From positions 7,913 through 71,912 of the forward strand of contig JAYTDA010000037.1 in the NCBI GenBank assembly GCA_043736155.1: DNA of 64,000 nucleotides, read 5' to 3'. Made by a program: the position numbers and the translations under genes. Below, one piece after another: positions 34,437 to 46,300 of this stretch (positions within the stretch are counted from its first letter, which is position 1; each line of letters begins with the position of its first letter). The DNA is from JANNRR01 sp043736155. Its GTDB lineage: Bacteria > Pseudomonadota > Alphaproteobacteria > Rhodobacterales > Rhodobacteraceae. A model generated the notes under the pieces. That model was given only the letters and a program-made list of their open reading frames with translations. It was not told where the DNA came from and searched no databases.

Positions 34437-35332
34437 CACCCGACCGCAAGGCCGGGCAGAACAACGGCCTTGGTATTGCCCTGATGGCGGCAACCATGCT
34501 GATCTTTGCGCTGCAAGACGGGCTGTCGCGGCATCTGGCCACTGAATACAACACCTGGCTGGTGGTGATGTACCGGTTCTGGTTCTTTGCGCTGTTTGTC
34601 CTGGCGATGACCCTGCGCCAAAGCGGCGGGGTGCGGGCGGCGCTGCGGACCCGCCAACCGCTGGTGCAGACCCTGCGCGGCGTGCTGCTGGCGGCGGAAA
34701 TCTGTGTTCTGGTGGTTGCCTTCACCCGGTTGGGGCTGGTGGAAAGCCACGCGGTGTTTGCCTCCTGCCCATTGCTGGTGGCAGCGCTGTCCGGCCCGGT
34801 TCTGGGCGAAAAGGTCGGATGGCGGCGCTGGAGTGCGATCGGCGTCGGCTTTGTCGGGATGCTGATCATCCTGCAACCGGGCTACGCAGTGTTTTCCACC
34901 AATGCGCTGATTCCGCTGGCCGCTGCCTTTGGCTTTGCGCTTTACGGGCTGCTGACCCGCTATGCTGCGCGGCAGGACGCCTCTGCCGTCAGCTTTTTCT
35001 GGACCGGCGTGACCGGGGCGCTGGTGACGACGCCGTTTGGCCTCTGGCATTGGCAAGGGATGACAGCACCCGATGCGGCACTGATGCTGGCGCTGTCGGT
35101 GCTGGCCTGTCTGGGACATTATCTGCTGATCAAGTGCTATGAAGTGGCCGAAGCCTCGGCGGTGCAGCCGTTTGCCTATCTGCAACTGGCGTTCATTGCC
35201 ATTTTGGGTCTGACCTTTTTTGGCGAAGACCTGCGCCCCAATGTGGCGGTGGGCACCGTGGTGGTGGCTGGTGCCGGGGTCTTTACCCTGTGGCGGGCCC
35301 GGGTACGGGAAAAGTCGGTGCCCCTGATCTGA
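34433..35332 (+). CDS. EamA/DMT-superfamily transporter
   Basis: A 299-residue membrane protein with ten hydrophobic segments and two EamA halves: MAATMLIFALQDGLSRHLAT in the first, and AAAFGFALYGLLTRYAARQD at the second half start. The pattern LIKCYEVAEASAVQPFAYLQ is typical of RhtA/YdcZ-like exporters of the drug/metabolite superfamily. The substrate is unknown. It overlaps the small upstream gene and ends before a structured repeat element. Confidence 0.9.
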   Translation: MTPDRKAGQNNGLGIALMAATMLIFALQDGLSRHLATEYNTWLVVMYRFWFFALFVLAMTLRQSGGVRAALRTRQPLVQTLRGVLLAAEICVLVVAFTRLGLVESHAVFASCPLLVAALSGPVLGEKVGWRRWSAIGVGFVGMLIILQPGYAVFSTNALIPLAAAFGFALYGLLTRYAARQDASAVSFFWTGVTGALVTTPFGLWHWQGMTAPDAALMLALSVLACLGHYLLIKCYEVAEASAVQPFAYLQLAFIAILGLTFFGEDLRPNVAVGTVVVAGAGVFTLWRARVREKSVPLI

Positions 35333-35424
35333 GCGGCCCGGGCTGATACCAACGGCCCGCACCCCTGACTCGCCGCGAGTCGCAGCCGACGCCGGGACCG
35401 GGGTTCAAGACGGATCGCTCTTGA

Positions 35425-35792
35425 CGGAAAACCAAAGCCCCCTAAACCGACCGCCCCGATATTTCGGTGCCGACAGGTACCCGCCATCAGTCTGAGCAGG
35501 AAAAGACGATACACTGGATCGGCTCCGATCACAGCGACCTAAAGGCGGCTGGACCGGTGGAGCACGAGACGACAGAGGGGAGCGCCTGCCCCGGCGGGTA
35601 CGAAGCACCTGCCCGTCGTGCGAAAGCACGCCTTTGGCGTGACGGGGCAGGGGCTTTCCGGCCCTTTGAGGGCCGGGGGTGACGCGGCACCGCTTCTCTG
35701 CGGCAGACCCGATGGGGCCTGCCGGACGGTCGGCAGTAGCATCAGGAGCCATCCCGGTCCAAGCGGTCTGCGGTCAACCAAAAGGGCCGCTG
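35425..35792. repeat. Structured ~370-bp repeat element, copy A
   Basis: This non-coding stretch is homologous to 53470-53811, with a 24-nt identical block at 35556-35579. It fills the gap between the convergent EamA and PuuB-like genes and ends 2 bp from the latter's stop codon. Hairpins include CCGGCCC/GGGCCGG (35658-35676), a 9-bp stem (35702-35723), and CGTGCGAAAGCACG inside a longer stem. In copy A the stem around 35615-35655 has a much longer loop than in copy B. Substitutions between copies fall about equally on all codon positions, arguing against coding. The family is not one I recognise. Confidence 0.85.
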
Positions 35793-35794
35793 GC

Positions 35795-37168
35795 CTAATG
35801 CCGCCCCATCACCCGGTTGGCCAGTGCCGCCAGCCGCGATTGCCCGCCGCCACGGGCTTCGGCCCGGTCGGCCAGATTGAACAACCGGTACATGGCGTGA
35901 ACCCCGAGCCAGCGCAGGGGTTCGCCTTCCCATTGGCGGACCTTGCGGTTGACCCATGGCAACGCGGTGCGGTCGGTCTGCTGCCCCAGTGCCAGATCCG
36001 CCAGGGTCCGCCCGGCAAGGTTCGAAGTGGAGACACCAACCCCGACATAGCCCCCGGCATAGCCAAGGCCGGTGCCGGCATCAAACCCGACCGAGGCGCA
36101 CCAGTCGCGCGGCACCGCCAGGGTGCCGCACCAGGCATGGGCAACCGGCACCGCGCGCAGCTGCGGAAAATGCCGGTGCAGGATCGCGGTCAGTTGCCGG
36201 ATGGTTTCGCCTTGCGTCTGGCCGCGATGATCGGTGCGCGAACCGTAGCGATAGGGCACCCCGCGCCCGCCCATGGCAATCCGTCCCTCGCGCGTGCGCT
36301 GGGCATAGCAATAGGAATGGGCATAGTCGCCGAACAGTTCGCGGCCCTGCCAGCCGATCTGGTCCCACAGCGCATCGGGCAGCGGGTCGGTGACGATCTG
36401 CGCCGAATTCATCGCCAGCCAGTCCCGGCCATGCCCCGGCAACCCGGCGGTAAAGCCTTCGGTGGCGCGCAGGATCACCGGGGCGCGGACCCGGCCCCGG
36501 TCGGTTTCCACCAGCCCCGGGCCATAGTGCAGCACGGTGGTGCCCTCGGCGATCTGCACGCCAAGCGCCGCCACCGCCGCCGCCAGGCCCTTGACCAGCT
36601 TGGCCGGTTGCAGCCGTGCCACCCCGGCAATCACCATCGCGCCTTCTGCCCGATGAACCGCCAACCGCGCCTGCAGCGCCGCCGCACCGATCAGATGGCT
36701 GCGGTCTGCCGCTACATCCCAACTCTCGCGCGCGGCCTGAAATGCCACCAGCCGCGCCATCTGGGCCGGGTTGGTCGCCACCAGCAATTCATCGGTGCGG
36801 TGAATGTCGGCATCAATGCCGCAGGCTTCGGCCACCGCGATCACCTCCGCCACCGTGCCCGCCACCGCCGCAATCATCGCCTGCACCGCGCTGCGGTCCG
36901 ACACCTCCAGATAGCGCCGGTGGTTCCAGGCAAACCCGCCGGTCAGCCAGCCGCCATTGCGCCCCGAGGCGCCAAACCCGGCAAATTCGCGCTCGACCAT
37001 CACAATGGCCAGACCGGGGGCCTGCTGTTTCAGGTACCAGGCAGCCCACAGCCCGGTGTAACCGGCACCGATGATGCAGACATCGGCGTGGGTGTCGCCC
37101 TGCAGCGGCGGGCGCGGCGGCGGCAGGCCGCAATCGGCATACCAGAAGGAAATATCACCGTTGCGCAT
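35795..37168 (-). CDS. FAD-dependent oxidoreductase, PuuB-like (gamma-glutamylputrescine oxidase type)
   Basis: A 457-residue DAO-family flavoprotein. ADVCIIGAGYTGLWAAWYLK is the FAD-binding motif. FAGFGASGRNGGWLTGGFAW and GLGYAGGYVGVGVSTSNLAG are the patterns of PuuB/OrdL-type amine oxidases. It probably oxidises a gamma-glutamylated or secondary amine. No puuA or other putrescine genes are nearby, so the substrate is uncertain. It stands between repeat copy A and the RTX gene terminator. Confidence 0.87.
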   Translation of the reverse strand: MRNGDISFWYADCGLPPPRPPLQGDTHADVCIIGAGYTGLWAAWYLKQQAPGLAIVMVEREFAGFGASGRNGGWLTGGFAWNHRRYLEVSDRSAVQAMIAAVAGTVAEVIAVAEACGIDADIHRTDELLVATNPAQMARLVAFQAARESWDVAADRSHLIGAAALQARLAVHRAEGAMVIAGVARLQPAKLVKGLAAAVAALGVQIAEGTTVLHYGPGLVETDRGRVRAPVILRATEGFTAGLPGHGRDWLAMNSAQIVTDPLPDALWDQIGWQGRELFGDYAHSYCYAQRTREGRIAMGGRGVPYRYGSRTDHRGQTQGETIRQLTAILHRHFPQLRAVPVAHAWCGTLAVPRDWCASVGFDAGTGLGYAGGYVGVGVSTSNLAGRTLADLALGQQTDRTALPWVNRKVRQWEGEPLRWLGVHAMYRLFNLADRAEARGGGQSRLAALANRVMGRH

Positions 37169-37305
37169 GAACCCCGGACCCCATTGCTTGATGAAAGCCG
37201 GGGGGTTTCACACACCCCCCCGCGTCCGCCGGTACTCGAACCGGTGGCGCGCCGTCGGACGCACCCCCCCGTGGGATATTTCTGAACAAGAGATGGGCAA
37301 AAGGA

Positions 37306-37336
37306 AAGGGCCGCCAGTTTTCACCGGCGGCCCTTT
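37306..37336 (-). terminator. Rho-independent terminator of the giant RTX gene
   Basis: On the minus strand GGGCCGCC pairs with GGCGGCCC around GGTGAAAACT, followed by TTTCCTTTT. It lies 20 bp after the RTX stop codon and should end that transcript. Confidence 0.85.
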
Positions 37337-37356
37337 GGATCAGTCTCTGGGTGCGA

Positions 37357-40300
37357 TCAGATCCACAGGAAGTTGCTGGCAACCAACGCGCCGGCAGACC
37401 CGATACCGGTGACCGTGATGGTGAAATCACTGGTGCCGTTGCCGTCGGTATCGACCTGCAATGTGTTGGTTGTCGAGTACCGCACCTCGGAGTTCAACCC
37501 GCCGGTGCTACCGGTAAAGGCCGAAGACCCCATGTAGGCGAAGGTGCCGACCAGCAGCCCGGTAAAGGTGATCAAATCCAGTTGAGCAGCACTGAAATCG
37601 GCGATCGTGTCGATGTTGAGGCCGATGCTGGTCGAGGTGAAGATGAAGCGGTCGGCGTTGGTGCCGCCGGTCAGGCTGTCGTTGCCCAGACCGCCGGTCA
37701 GGAAGTCGTTGCCGGAACCGCCGTTCAGTGTATCGTTGCCATTGGCACCGGTCAGCGTATCGGCACCAATGTTGCCCAGCAGGGTAGATGCCATCGCGCC
37801 ACCGGTGACAGAAATCACATCTGAGCCACCGCCGCCGTTGACGGTGAACAGGGTGCCACCGGCGTTGGACAGGTTCAGCGTGTTGCCGGACCCGGACAGG
37901 GTGAAAACGGTGGTTGAGACGATTTCCGCCGTCAGATCCACCACCCCGGCAGTCGACAGGGTGATGCCGGTGGCACCACCGGCTGCGATGGTGCCGGTCA
38001 TCGCGTTCAACTGGCCGCTGGTCAGCGTCACCCCGCCGGTAAAGCCGGAAATGCTTTCCAGGCCCGCCAGGGTAGAGGTTTCCAGTGTCACCGCCGTGGA
38101 GACCCCGGTGCCGTTGAGGATGTCAGTGCCAAGGCCGCCGTCATAGATTTCCCCCACTGCCATGTCGCTGGCCAGGGTGATCGCCAGCACATCGTTGCCT
38201 GCCCCCCCCACCACCGAGTCGGTGCCAGCCCCGCCGTTGATCGTGTCATTGCCGCCAGCGCTGGTCAGGGTATCGTTGCCTGCACCACCGGTGATAGTGG
38301 CGTTGGCGATGCCACCGGTGATGGTGACAGTATCCGCCAGCGCGCCGCCATTGACGGTATAGATCGTCCCGTTGGAGTTGCTGAGCGTCAGGTTGTTACC
38401 CAGTGCCGACAGGGTGAAGGCGGTGGTCGTCACTGTTGCCGCACTCAGGTTCACCGTGCCGGTGTCAGACAGGGTGATGCCGGTGGCACCGCCCGCCGCG
38501 ATGGTGCCGGTAAAGCCAGCCAGCTGCGCCGAGGTCAGCGTCAGACCACCGGAAAAGCCCGAGATGTTCTCGATCCCGCTCAGCGTCGAAGTGGCCAGGG
38601 TGGCGGCGGTGACAACCGCCGTCCCCACCAGCGAGTCGATGCCCAGACCGCCGGTATAGCTCTCGCTGGCCGCCAGATCAGTGGCGGCGGCGATGGTGAT
38701 GACATCGTTGCCGCTGCCACCGTTGATCGTATCGACACCGGCACCGCCGATCAGTGTATCTGCACCTGCGCCGCCGGTCATGTTGTCGTTGCCGCCGTTG
38801 CCGTTCAGCGCCGACCCGGACACACCACCGTTGAGGGTGATGGTATCCGCCGCTGCGCCACCATTGACCGTCAGCACCGTGGCGCCCTCGTTCAGGGTGA
38901 TCACGTTGCCCGCCGCCGACAGGTTGAAGGTGCTGGTGGTGGTGGTGGCAGCGCCAAGGTTGATGATGCCGGTATCCGAGATGGTGATGGCACCGGTGTT
39001 GAGCGACCCGGTAAAGCTGCCCAGTGACGCCGAAGACAGGGTCAGGCCGCCGGTAAAGCCGCTGATATGTTCGATGGCGCTGAGGGTTGACCCGACAAAG
39101 GTCACAGCCGTGCCGATCGCAGCGCCGTTCAGCGTATCGGTGCCAGTGCCACCGGCGTAGCTTTCGGCTGTGACCAGACCGCTGGCTGCAACGATGGTGA
39201 TGGTATCGTTGCCGCCGCCGCCGTCGATGGTATCGGTCCCTGCGCCCCCGACCAGCGAATCCGCACCAAGCCCGCCAGTCAGCGAATCGTTGCCGCCGTT
39301 GCCCAGCAGCGTGGTTCCGGCAGAGCCGTTGTTGATGGTGACGGTATCGCCCGCAGCACCGCCGTTGACGGTGATGAAGGTGCCGGTTTCATTCAGCGTC
39401 AGACTGTTGCCCGCTGCCGACAGGTTGAAGGTATTGGTGGTGGTGGCGGCAGCACCGACGTTGATCGTGCCGGTGTCAGACAGGGTGATGGCACCGGTGC
39501 CGATTGACGTGGTAAAGTTGGCAAGCTGCGCCGATGTCAGGGTCAGACCGCCGGTAAAGCCGGTGATTGCCTCGATCGAGGCGAAGGTGACCCCGGCAAA
39601 GCTGGCCGCGGTGCCGATGGCAGACCCGTTCAGCGTGTCGGTGCCGGTGCCCCCGGCATAGCTTTCGCCCGACACGATGTCGCCAACCGCCAGGATATTG
39701 ATCCGGTCGTTGCCGCCGCCGCCAATGATCGTATCGATGCCGTCGCTGCCGGTCAGGGTATCGGCTCCATTGCCACCGGTCAGGCTGTCATTGCCGCCAT
39801 TGCCGATCAGCACAGTTCCGGCAGAGCCGTTGGTGATGGTGACGGTATCCGCCGCTATACCGCCATTCACCGTGATCAGGGTCCCGGTTTCACTCAGCGT
39901 CAGCAGGTTGCCGGCCGCTGCCAGGGTGAAGCTGTTGGTGGAGATGCTGGCGGACCCAAGATTGACGGTGCCGCTGGTCGACAGGGTGATGGCCCCGGTG
40001 GAAACCGAGGTGGCAAAGGCCGCCAGTTGCGCCGCTGTCATGGTCAGGCCGCCGCTGAAACCGGACAGGGTTTCCATGCTGGCAAAGGTGATACCCGCTG
40101 CCATGGTAAAGGCGGTGGTGACGGCTGCGGCGTCAAAGATGTCGGTGCCGGTGCCGCCGGTATAGAACTCGCCACCGACCAGTTCGCCAGCGGCGGTGAT
40201 GCGCAGCACGTCATTGCCGATGCCGCCGGTCAGATTGTCCACGCCAAGGCCGCCGATCAAGGTATCGGCGGCACTGCCGCCGGTAAGGATGTCGGCACCG

Positions 40301-43300
40301 CCAGCCCCATTGATCAAGGTGCCATTGGTGCTGCCGGTGATGGTCACCGTATCCGCACCCGCACCACCGTTGATCGTATAGACCCCCGGGCCGTTGTCGG
40401 TCAGGAACAGGCTGTTGCCCAGCGCCGACAGGTTGATCGTCGTGGTGCGCAGGGTGTCGCCGGTCAGATCCACCGTCCCGGAGTCGGTCAGGGTAACGCC
40501 GCCGACATTCAGCGCAAAGGCCAGCGCATCCAGTTGCGCCGATGTCATGCTGAGCCCGCCCGCAAAGCCTGCGATTTCCTCGATCCCGGTCAGCGTCACA
40601 CCGACGATGGAGGCTGCCGCCGCAACGCCAGCGCCATCCAGCGTGTCGGTACCGCTGCCACCGTCATAGCTTTCGCCACTGACCAGGTCGCCCGCTGCCG
40701 CAATCACCAGACGGTCATTGCCGCCTGCACCATTGACGGTGTCGATGCCGGTGCCACCGGTCAGGGTGTCATTGGCCGAACCGCCGGTCAGGCTGTCATT
40801 GCCGCCGCCACCATTGACCGACACGCCCAGATTGCCGCCGACAAAGGTCACGGTGTCATTGCCGACACCCCCGGTCACCACATAGCTGACCGCCGCATTG
40901 CCGTTCAGGATCAGGGCGTTACCGGCAGCGTTCAGATTGAACACCGAGGTGAGGATGTTCGACGCCGAAAGATCCAGCGCTCCGCCATCGGCCAGGGTGA
41001 TGGCACCAACATTGACCTGCCCGGTAAACTGGCCCAACTGCGCCGACGTCAGGGTCAACCCGCCCGAGAAACCGGTGATGAATTCGATGCCGGTGACATT
41101 GACACCGACCAGTGACGCAGAGGTGGCGATCACACCACCGTTCAGCGTATCGGTGCCGATGCCGCCGGCATAGGTTTCCCCGACCTGGAAGTCAGAGGCG
41201 GCGACGATGCTGAACAGGTCGTGGCCAGCACCGCCGGTCAGGCTGTCGATGCCTGCACCGCCGGTGATGGTGTCGTTGGCGCTGCCACCGGTGACCGTGT
41301 CGGCACCGCCGCCGCCGCTGATATTGACGCCCAGGCTGCCGCCCAGAATCGTCACGGTATCGGCACCATTGCCTCCGGTGATGACATAGCTGGCCAGACC
41401 GCTGTCGGTCAGGGTCAGGCTGTTGCCCGCATTGGCCAGAGCAAAGGTCGAGGTGGTCACCGCCGAAGCCGACAGATCGACGGTGCCTGCGTTGTTGATG
41501 GTGATGGCACCGGTATTGAGCGACCCGGCAAACCCGCTCAGCACAGCCGAAGACAGGGTCAACCCGCCGCTGAAGCCGGTCAGATGTTCGATATTGCTGA
41601 CAGCCACGCCGACCAGCGTCGCTGCCGTGGTCACAGCGGTGCCATCCAGCGTATCGGTGCCAAGGCCGCCGTTGTAGTTCTCGCCCGATACCAGATCGCC
41701 TGCGACCGTTACCACCAGCCGGTCATTGCCGGACCCGCCGTCAACCGTGTCGGTGCCCGCGCCGCCGGTCAGCACCTCATTGGCGCCGCCACCGGTCAAG
41801 TTGTCGTTGCCGCCTGCGCCGATGATGCTGCCGCCGAGGGTACCGCCGGTAAAGGTCACGGTGTCATTGCCCGCGCCGCCGGTAATGGCATAAGTCGCCA
41901 GCCCCTCGTCGTTCAGGGTCAGGCTGTTGCCTGCGGCTGACAGGGTGATGTTGGCAGTGGTCACGTCGGACCCCGACAGGTTGATGGTGCCTGCGTCCAG
42001 GACGGTGATACTGCCGGTATTGACCGCGGTGCTGAACTGCGCCAGTTGCGCCGATGTCAACGATACGCCAGCGCTGAACCCCACGATGCTCTCGGTGCCG
42101 GTGATGGTGACACCGGTGAAACTGGCAGATGCCGACACCAGACTGCCGTCCAGTGTATCTGCCCCGCCGCTGCCGTCATAGCTTTCGCCCGATGCAATAT
42201 CGGACGTTGTCAGCAGCACCATCACGTCGTTGCCGGTTCCGCCAATCACCTGATCGACGCCTGCCCCGGCCATCAGCGAATCGTCGCCGGTGCCGCCATC
42301 CAGGGTGTCATTGCCATCGCCGCCAAACAGCGTGTCAGCGCCGCCCAACCCCTGCAACAGGTTGTTGCCGACGTTGCCGGTGATGCCGTTGGCACCGGTA
42401 TTGCCGGTACCGCTGATCGCGCCGGTGCCTGCCAGTGTCAGGTTTTCCAATTCCGCCACCAACCCGAAATTGGCGGTGCTGATCACGGTGTCGGACCCGC
42501 CACCAGCCAGTTCGGTCACGATGTCCAGGGCGTTGTCGATGTAATAGGTGTCGCTGCCCAGACCGCCGGTCAGTTGGTCAACACCGGTGCCGCCATCCAG
42601 GCTGTCATTGCCGTCGCCTGCGTCCAGCGTGTCATTGCCACCGCCGCCTGCCATCGAATCGTGACCTGCCTGGCCATCCAGCAGGTTGTTGCCAACGTTG
42701 CCGATCAAGGTGTTGTTGCCAGTGGTGCCGGTGCCGTCGATATTGCCGGTGCCGGTCAGGGTCAGGTTTTCCAGCTCGGTGGTCAGGGCAAAGGTAAAGG
42801 TGGATTGCACCGTGTCGGTGCCTTCGCCAGCCAGTTCGGTGATGGTGTCAATCAACGAGTCGATGGCATAGATATCGTCGCCGGTGCCACCTTTCAGCTG
42901 GTCGGTGCCTGCGCCGCCATCCATGCTGTCATTGCCGTTGCCGCCCAGCAGGGTGTCGTTGTTGTCGCCGCCCAGCAGCGTGTCATTGCCGTTGCCGCCG
43001 GTCAGGCTGTCATTGCCGCCCAGACCCGACAGGATGTTGTCGCCATTGTTGCCGATCATCTTGTTCTTGATCGCGTTACCGGTGCCGTTGATCGCGGCGA
43101 TGCCGCTCAGCGTCAGGTTTTCGACATCGGTGCTCAGCACGATGCTGACCGATGCCTTGACCTTGTCGGTGCCACCCGACGGCAGTTCCACGATGACATC
43201 GCCGGCGTCATCCACGGTATAGCTGTCGTTGCCGGTGCCGCCGACCATACTGTCAGCCCCTGCGCCGCCATCCATCACATCGTTGCCGATGCCGCCATCC

Positions 43301-46300
43301 ATCGTATCGTTGCCGATGCCGCCGAGCAGCCGGTCCGACCCGCCAAGGCCCGACAGCAGGTTGTTGCCGTCGTTGCCGGTCATTGTGTTGACCGAATTGT
43401 TGCCGGTGCCGGAAAGGTTGGCGCTGCCGGTCAGGGTCAGATGTTCCAGATCGGTGGCAAGGGTGAAGGTCACCGACGAAGTCACCGTATCGCTGCCGCT
43501 GGCGCTCAGTTCCACCACCACGTCGGTCAGGCTGTCGACAGAGTAACTGTCGTTGCCTGCGCCGCCAGACATGGAATCGTTGCCGGTGCCGCCGTCAATC
43601 ACGTCATTGCCGGTGCCGCCGTCGATGGTGTCGTTGCCGATGCCGCCAGACACCGTGTCATCGCCGTCGGATGCCGACAGGATGTTGGCACCATCGTTGC
43701 CGGTGATCAGGTTGTTGGAAATGTTGCCGGTGCCGTTCAGCGCTGCAGACCCGGTCAGCGTCAGGTTTTCCAGATCGCTCGACAGGGTGCGGGTCACCGA
43801 CGACACCACCGTATCGGTGCCGCCGCCCAAAGCTTCCACCGTGGTATCGGCGGCGTCATCGACGATGAATGTGTCGTTGCCCAGACCACCGGTCATCGCA
43901 TCAATGCCAGCGCCGCCGTCCAGCGTGTCATCATCATTGCCGCCGTTCAGCGTGTCATTGCCCAGACCGCCCGCGAGGCTGTCATTGCCGTCTGATCCGG
44001 TCAGGCTGTTGTTGGCGCCGTTGCCGGTGATGAGGTTGTCTGACACGTTGCCGGTGCCGTTGATGGTGCCTGCCCCGGTCAGGGTCAGGTTTTCCACATT
44101 CAGATCGAGGCTAAAGCTCACCGAGCTTTGCACCGTATCGGTGCCGTTGCCCGAGGTTTCGGTGGCGCGGTCAGCGGTCGCATCCACGATATAGGTATCG
44201 TCGCCTGCGCCGCCCTGCATCGAATCGCTGCCGGTGCCGCCGTCCAGACTGTCATTGCCGTTATCGCCATTCAGCGCATCATTGCTGTCGCCGCCAAACA
44301 GGCTGTCATCACCGTCGCCGCCGGAAATCGTGTCCAGCCCGCTGATGCCGGTGCCGCCAAACAACTGGTTGCTGCCAGCGTTGCCGTCAATCACGTTGGC
44401 AACCGCGTTGCCGGTGCCGTTGATGGTGCCCGATCCGGTCAAAGTCAGGTTTTCAAACTCTGCCGCCAGAGCATGGGTCAGGCTGGTCTGCACCGTGTCG
44501 GTGCCGCCAGCGGCCAGTTCCACCATCACGTCACCGGCGTCATCGACCACATAGGTGTCGTTGCTTGAACCGCCAACCATCGAATCCGCGGCGCTGCCGC
44601 CATCCAGCGTGTCATTGCCGGAACCGCCAAACAGCGTGTCGTTGCCCGCCAGACCGGTCAGCAGGTTGGCACCGGTGTTGCCGCTCAGCAGGTTGGCAAC
44701 CGCGTTGCCGGTGCCGCTCAGCCCCGAGGTGCCGGTCAGTGTCAGGTTTTCCACGTCGGTCTGCAGGATAAAGCTGACAGAGCTGGACACGGTGTCGGTG
44801 CCGCCACCGGGGCTTTCCACCACCACATCGCCGGCGTTATCGACAAAGTAGGTGTCGTTATCGGCACCGCCATCCATGCGGTCCGCGCCTGATCCGCCAT
44901 CCAGAGTGTCATCCCCGGCACCGCCAAACAGCGTGTCATCGCCGGAATCCGCGTCCAGCAGGTTGTTGCCGCTGTTGCCGGTCATCATGTTGGCAGCGGT
45001 TGACCCGGTACCGGTGATGTTGCCGCTGCCGGTCAGAACCAGATTTTCCAACGCCGAAGTCAGGGTAAAATTCACCGAGGATTGTACGGTATCGCTGCCC
45101 TGGCCCGTCGATTCTGTCACCTTGTCCAACGCGGAATCGACGACATAGACATCATCGCCCTGACCACCGGTCATGCTGTCGTCGTTCAATCCGCCATCCA
45201 GCGTATCATTGCCGTCGCTGGCGGTCAGGGTGTCATTGCCTGCGCCACCGCTCAGCAGGTTGTCACCGATGTTGCCGGTCAGCACGTTGGCACCGCCGCC
45301 ACCGGTGGCGTTGATGTTGCCGCTGCCGGTCAGGGTCAGGTTTTCCAGATCGGCCGACAGGGCAAAGGTGATCGAGGATTGCACCGTGTCGGTGCCTGCG
45401 CCTGCAAGTTCAGTCACAATGTCACCGACGCTGTCGACCACAAAAATGTCGTTGCCGATCCCGCCACTCATCGCATCGTCGCCGGTGCCGCCATCGATGG
45501 TATCGTTGCCGTCGCCGCCAGCCAGAGTGTCGTTGCCGCCCAGGCCAAACAGCGCGTTGTTGGCGCTGTTGCCGAACATGGCGTTATCAAGGACGTTGCC
45601 GGTGCCGTTGATCGCAGCGGTCCCGGTCAGTTCCAGACCTTCCACTTCGGCGGACAGGGTAAAGGTCACGGAAGACAGCACGCCGTCATGACCTTCGGCG
45701 GCCAGTTCGGTGACGATATCGGTGGTGGAGCCGACGATATAGATATCGTCGCCGTCGCCGCCCGCCATCGCGTCATTGCTCAGCCCGCCGTCGATCGAAT
45801 CGTTGCCGATGCCGCCAAAAATGGTGTCGGACCCGGAGCCGCCAAAGATCGAGTCATTGCCGTCAAGACCGGTCAGCACGTTGGCAGAGATGTTGCCGGT
45901 CAGGATGTTGTCTTGCGTATTGCCAGTGCCGTTGATGACGCTGGTACCGGTCAGCGTCAGGTTTTCAAAGTTCAGGCCCAGGGTATAGCTGGCACTGGCC
46001 TGCACCAGATCAATGCCTTCGTTCGCCAGTTCGCTCAGCGCATCGCTGGCCGAGTCGACGACATACAGGTCGTTGCCATCGCCGCCGGTCAGAGTGTCGA
46101 TGCCGTTGCCACCATCCAGCGTATCGTCGCCAGCACCGCCATCGACCGAGTCGGTACCGTCACCGGCGTAGATCGCATCATTCCCGATGCCACCCAGCAC
46201 GGTATCGTTGCCGGCATCGGCATGGACGATGTCATTGCCATCGCCTGCATCAATGGCGTCAGCCAGGATGGTCACCCCGGTCACTTCGTTCATGCCGACG

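Noticed and set aside
35539..35781. Conserved protein frame in the structured repeat (VRQAPSGLPQ-like text in both copies)
   Set aside because: Differences between the copies are spread evenly over the three codon positions and include compensatory changes in stems, which fits RNA structure and not a protein.
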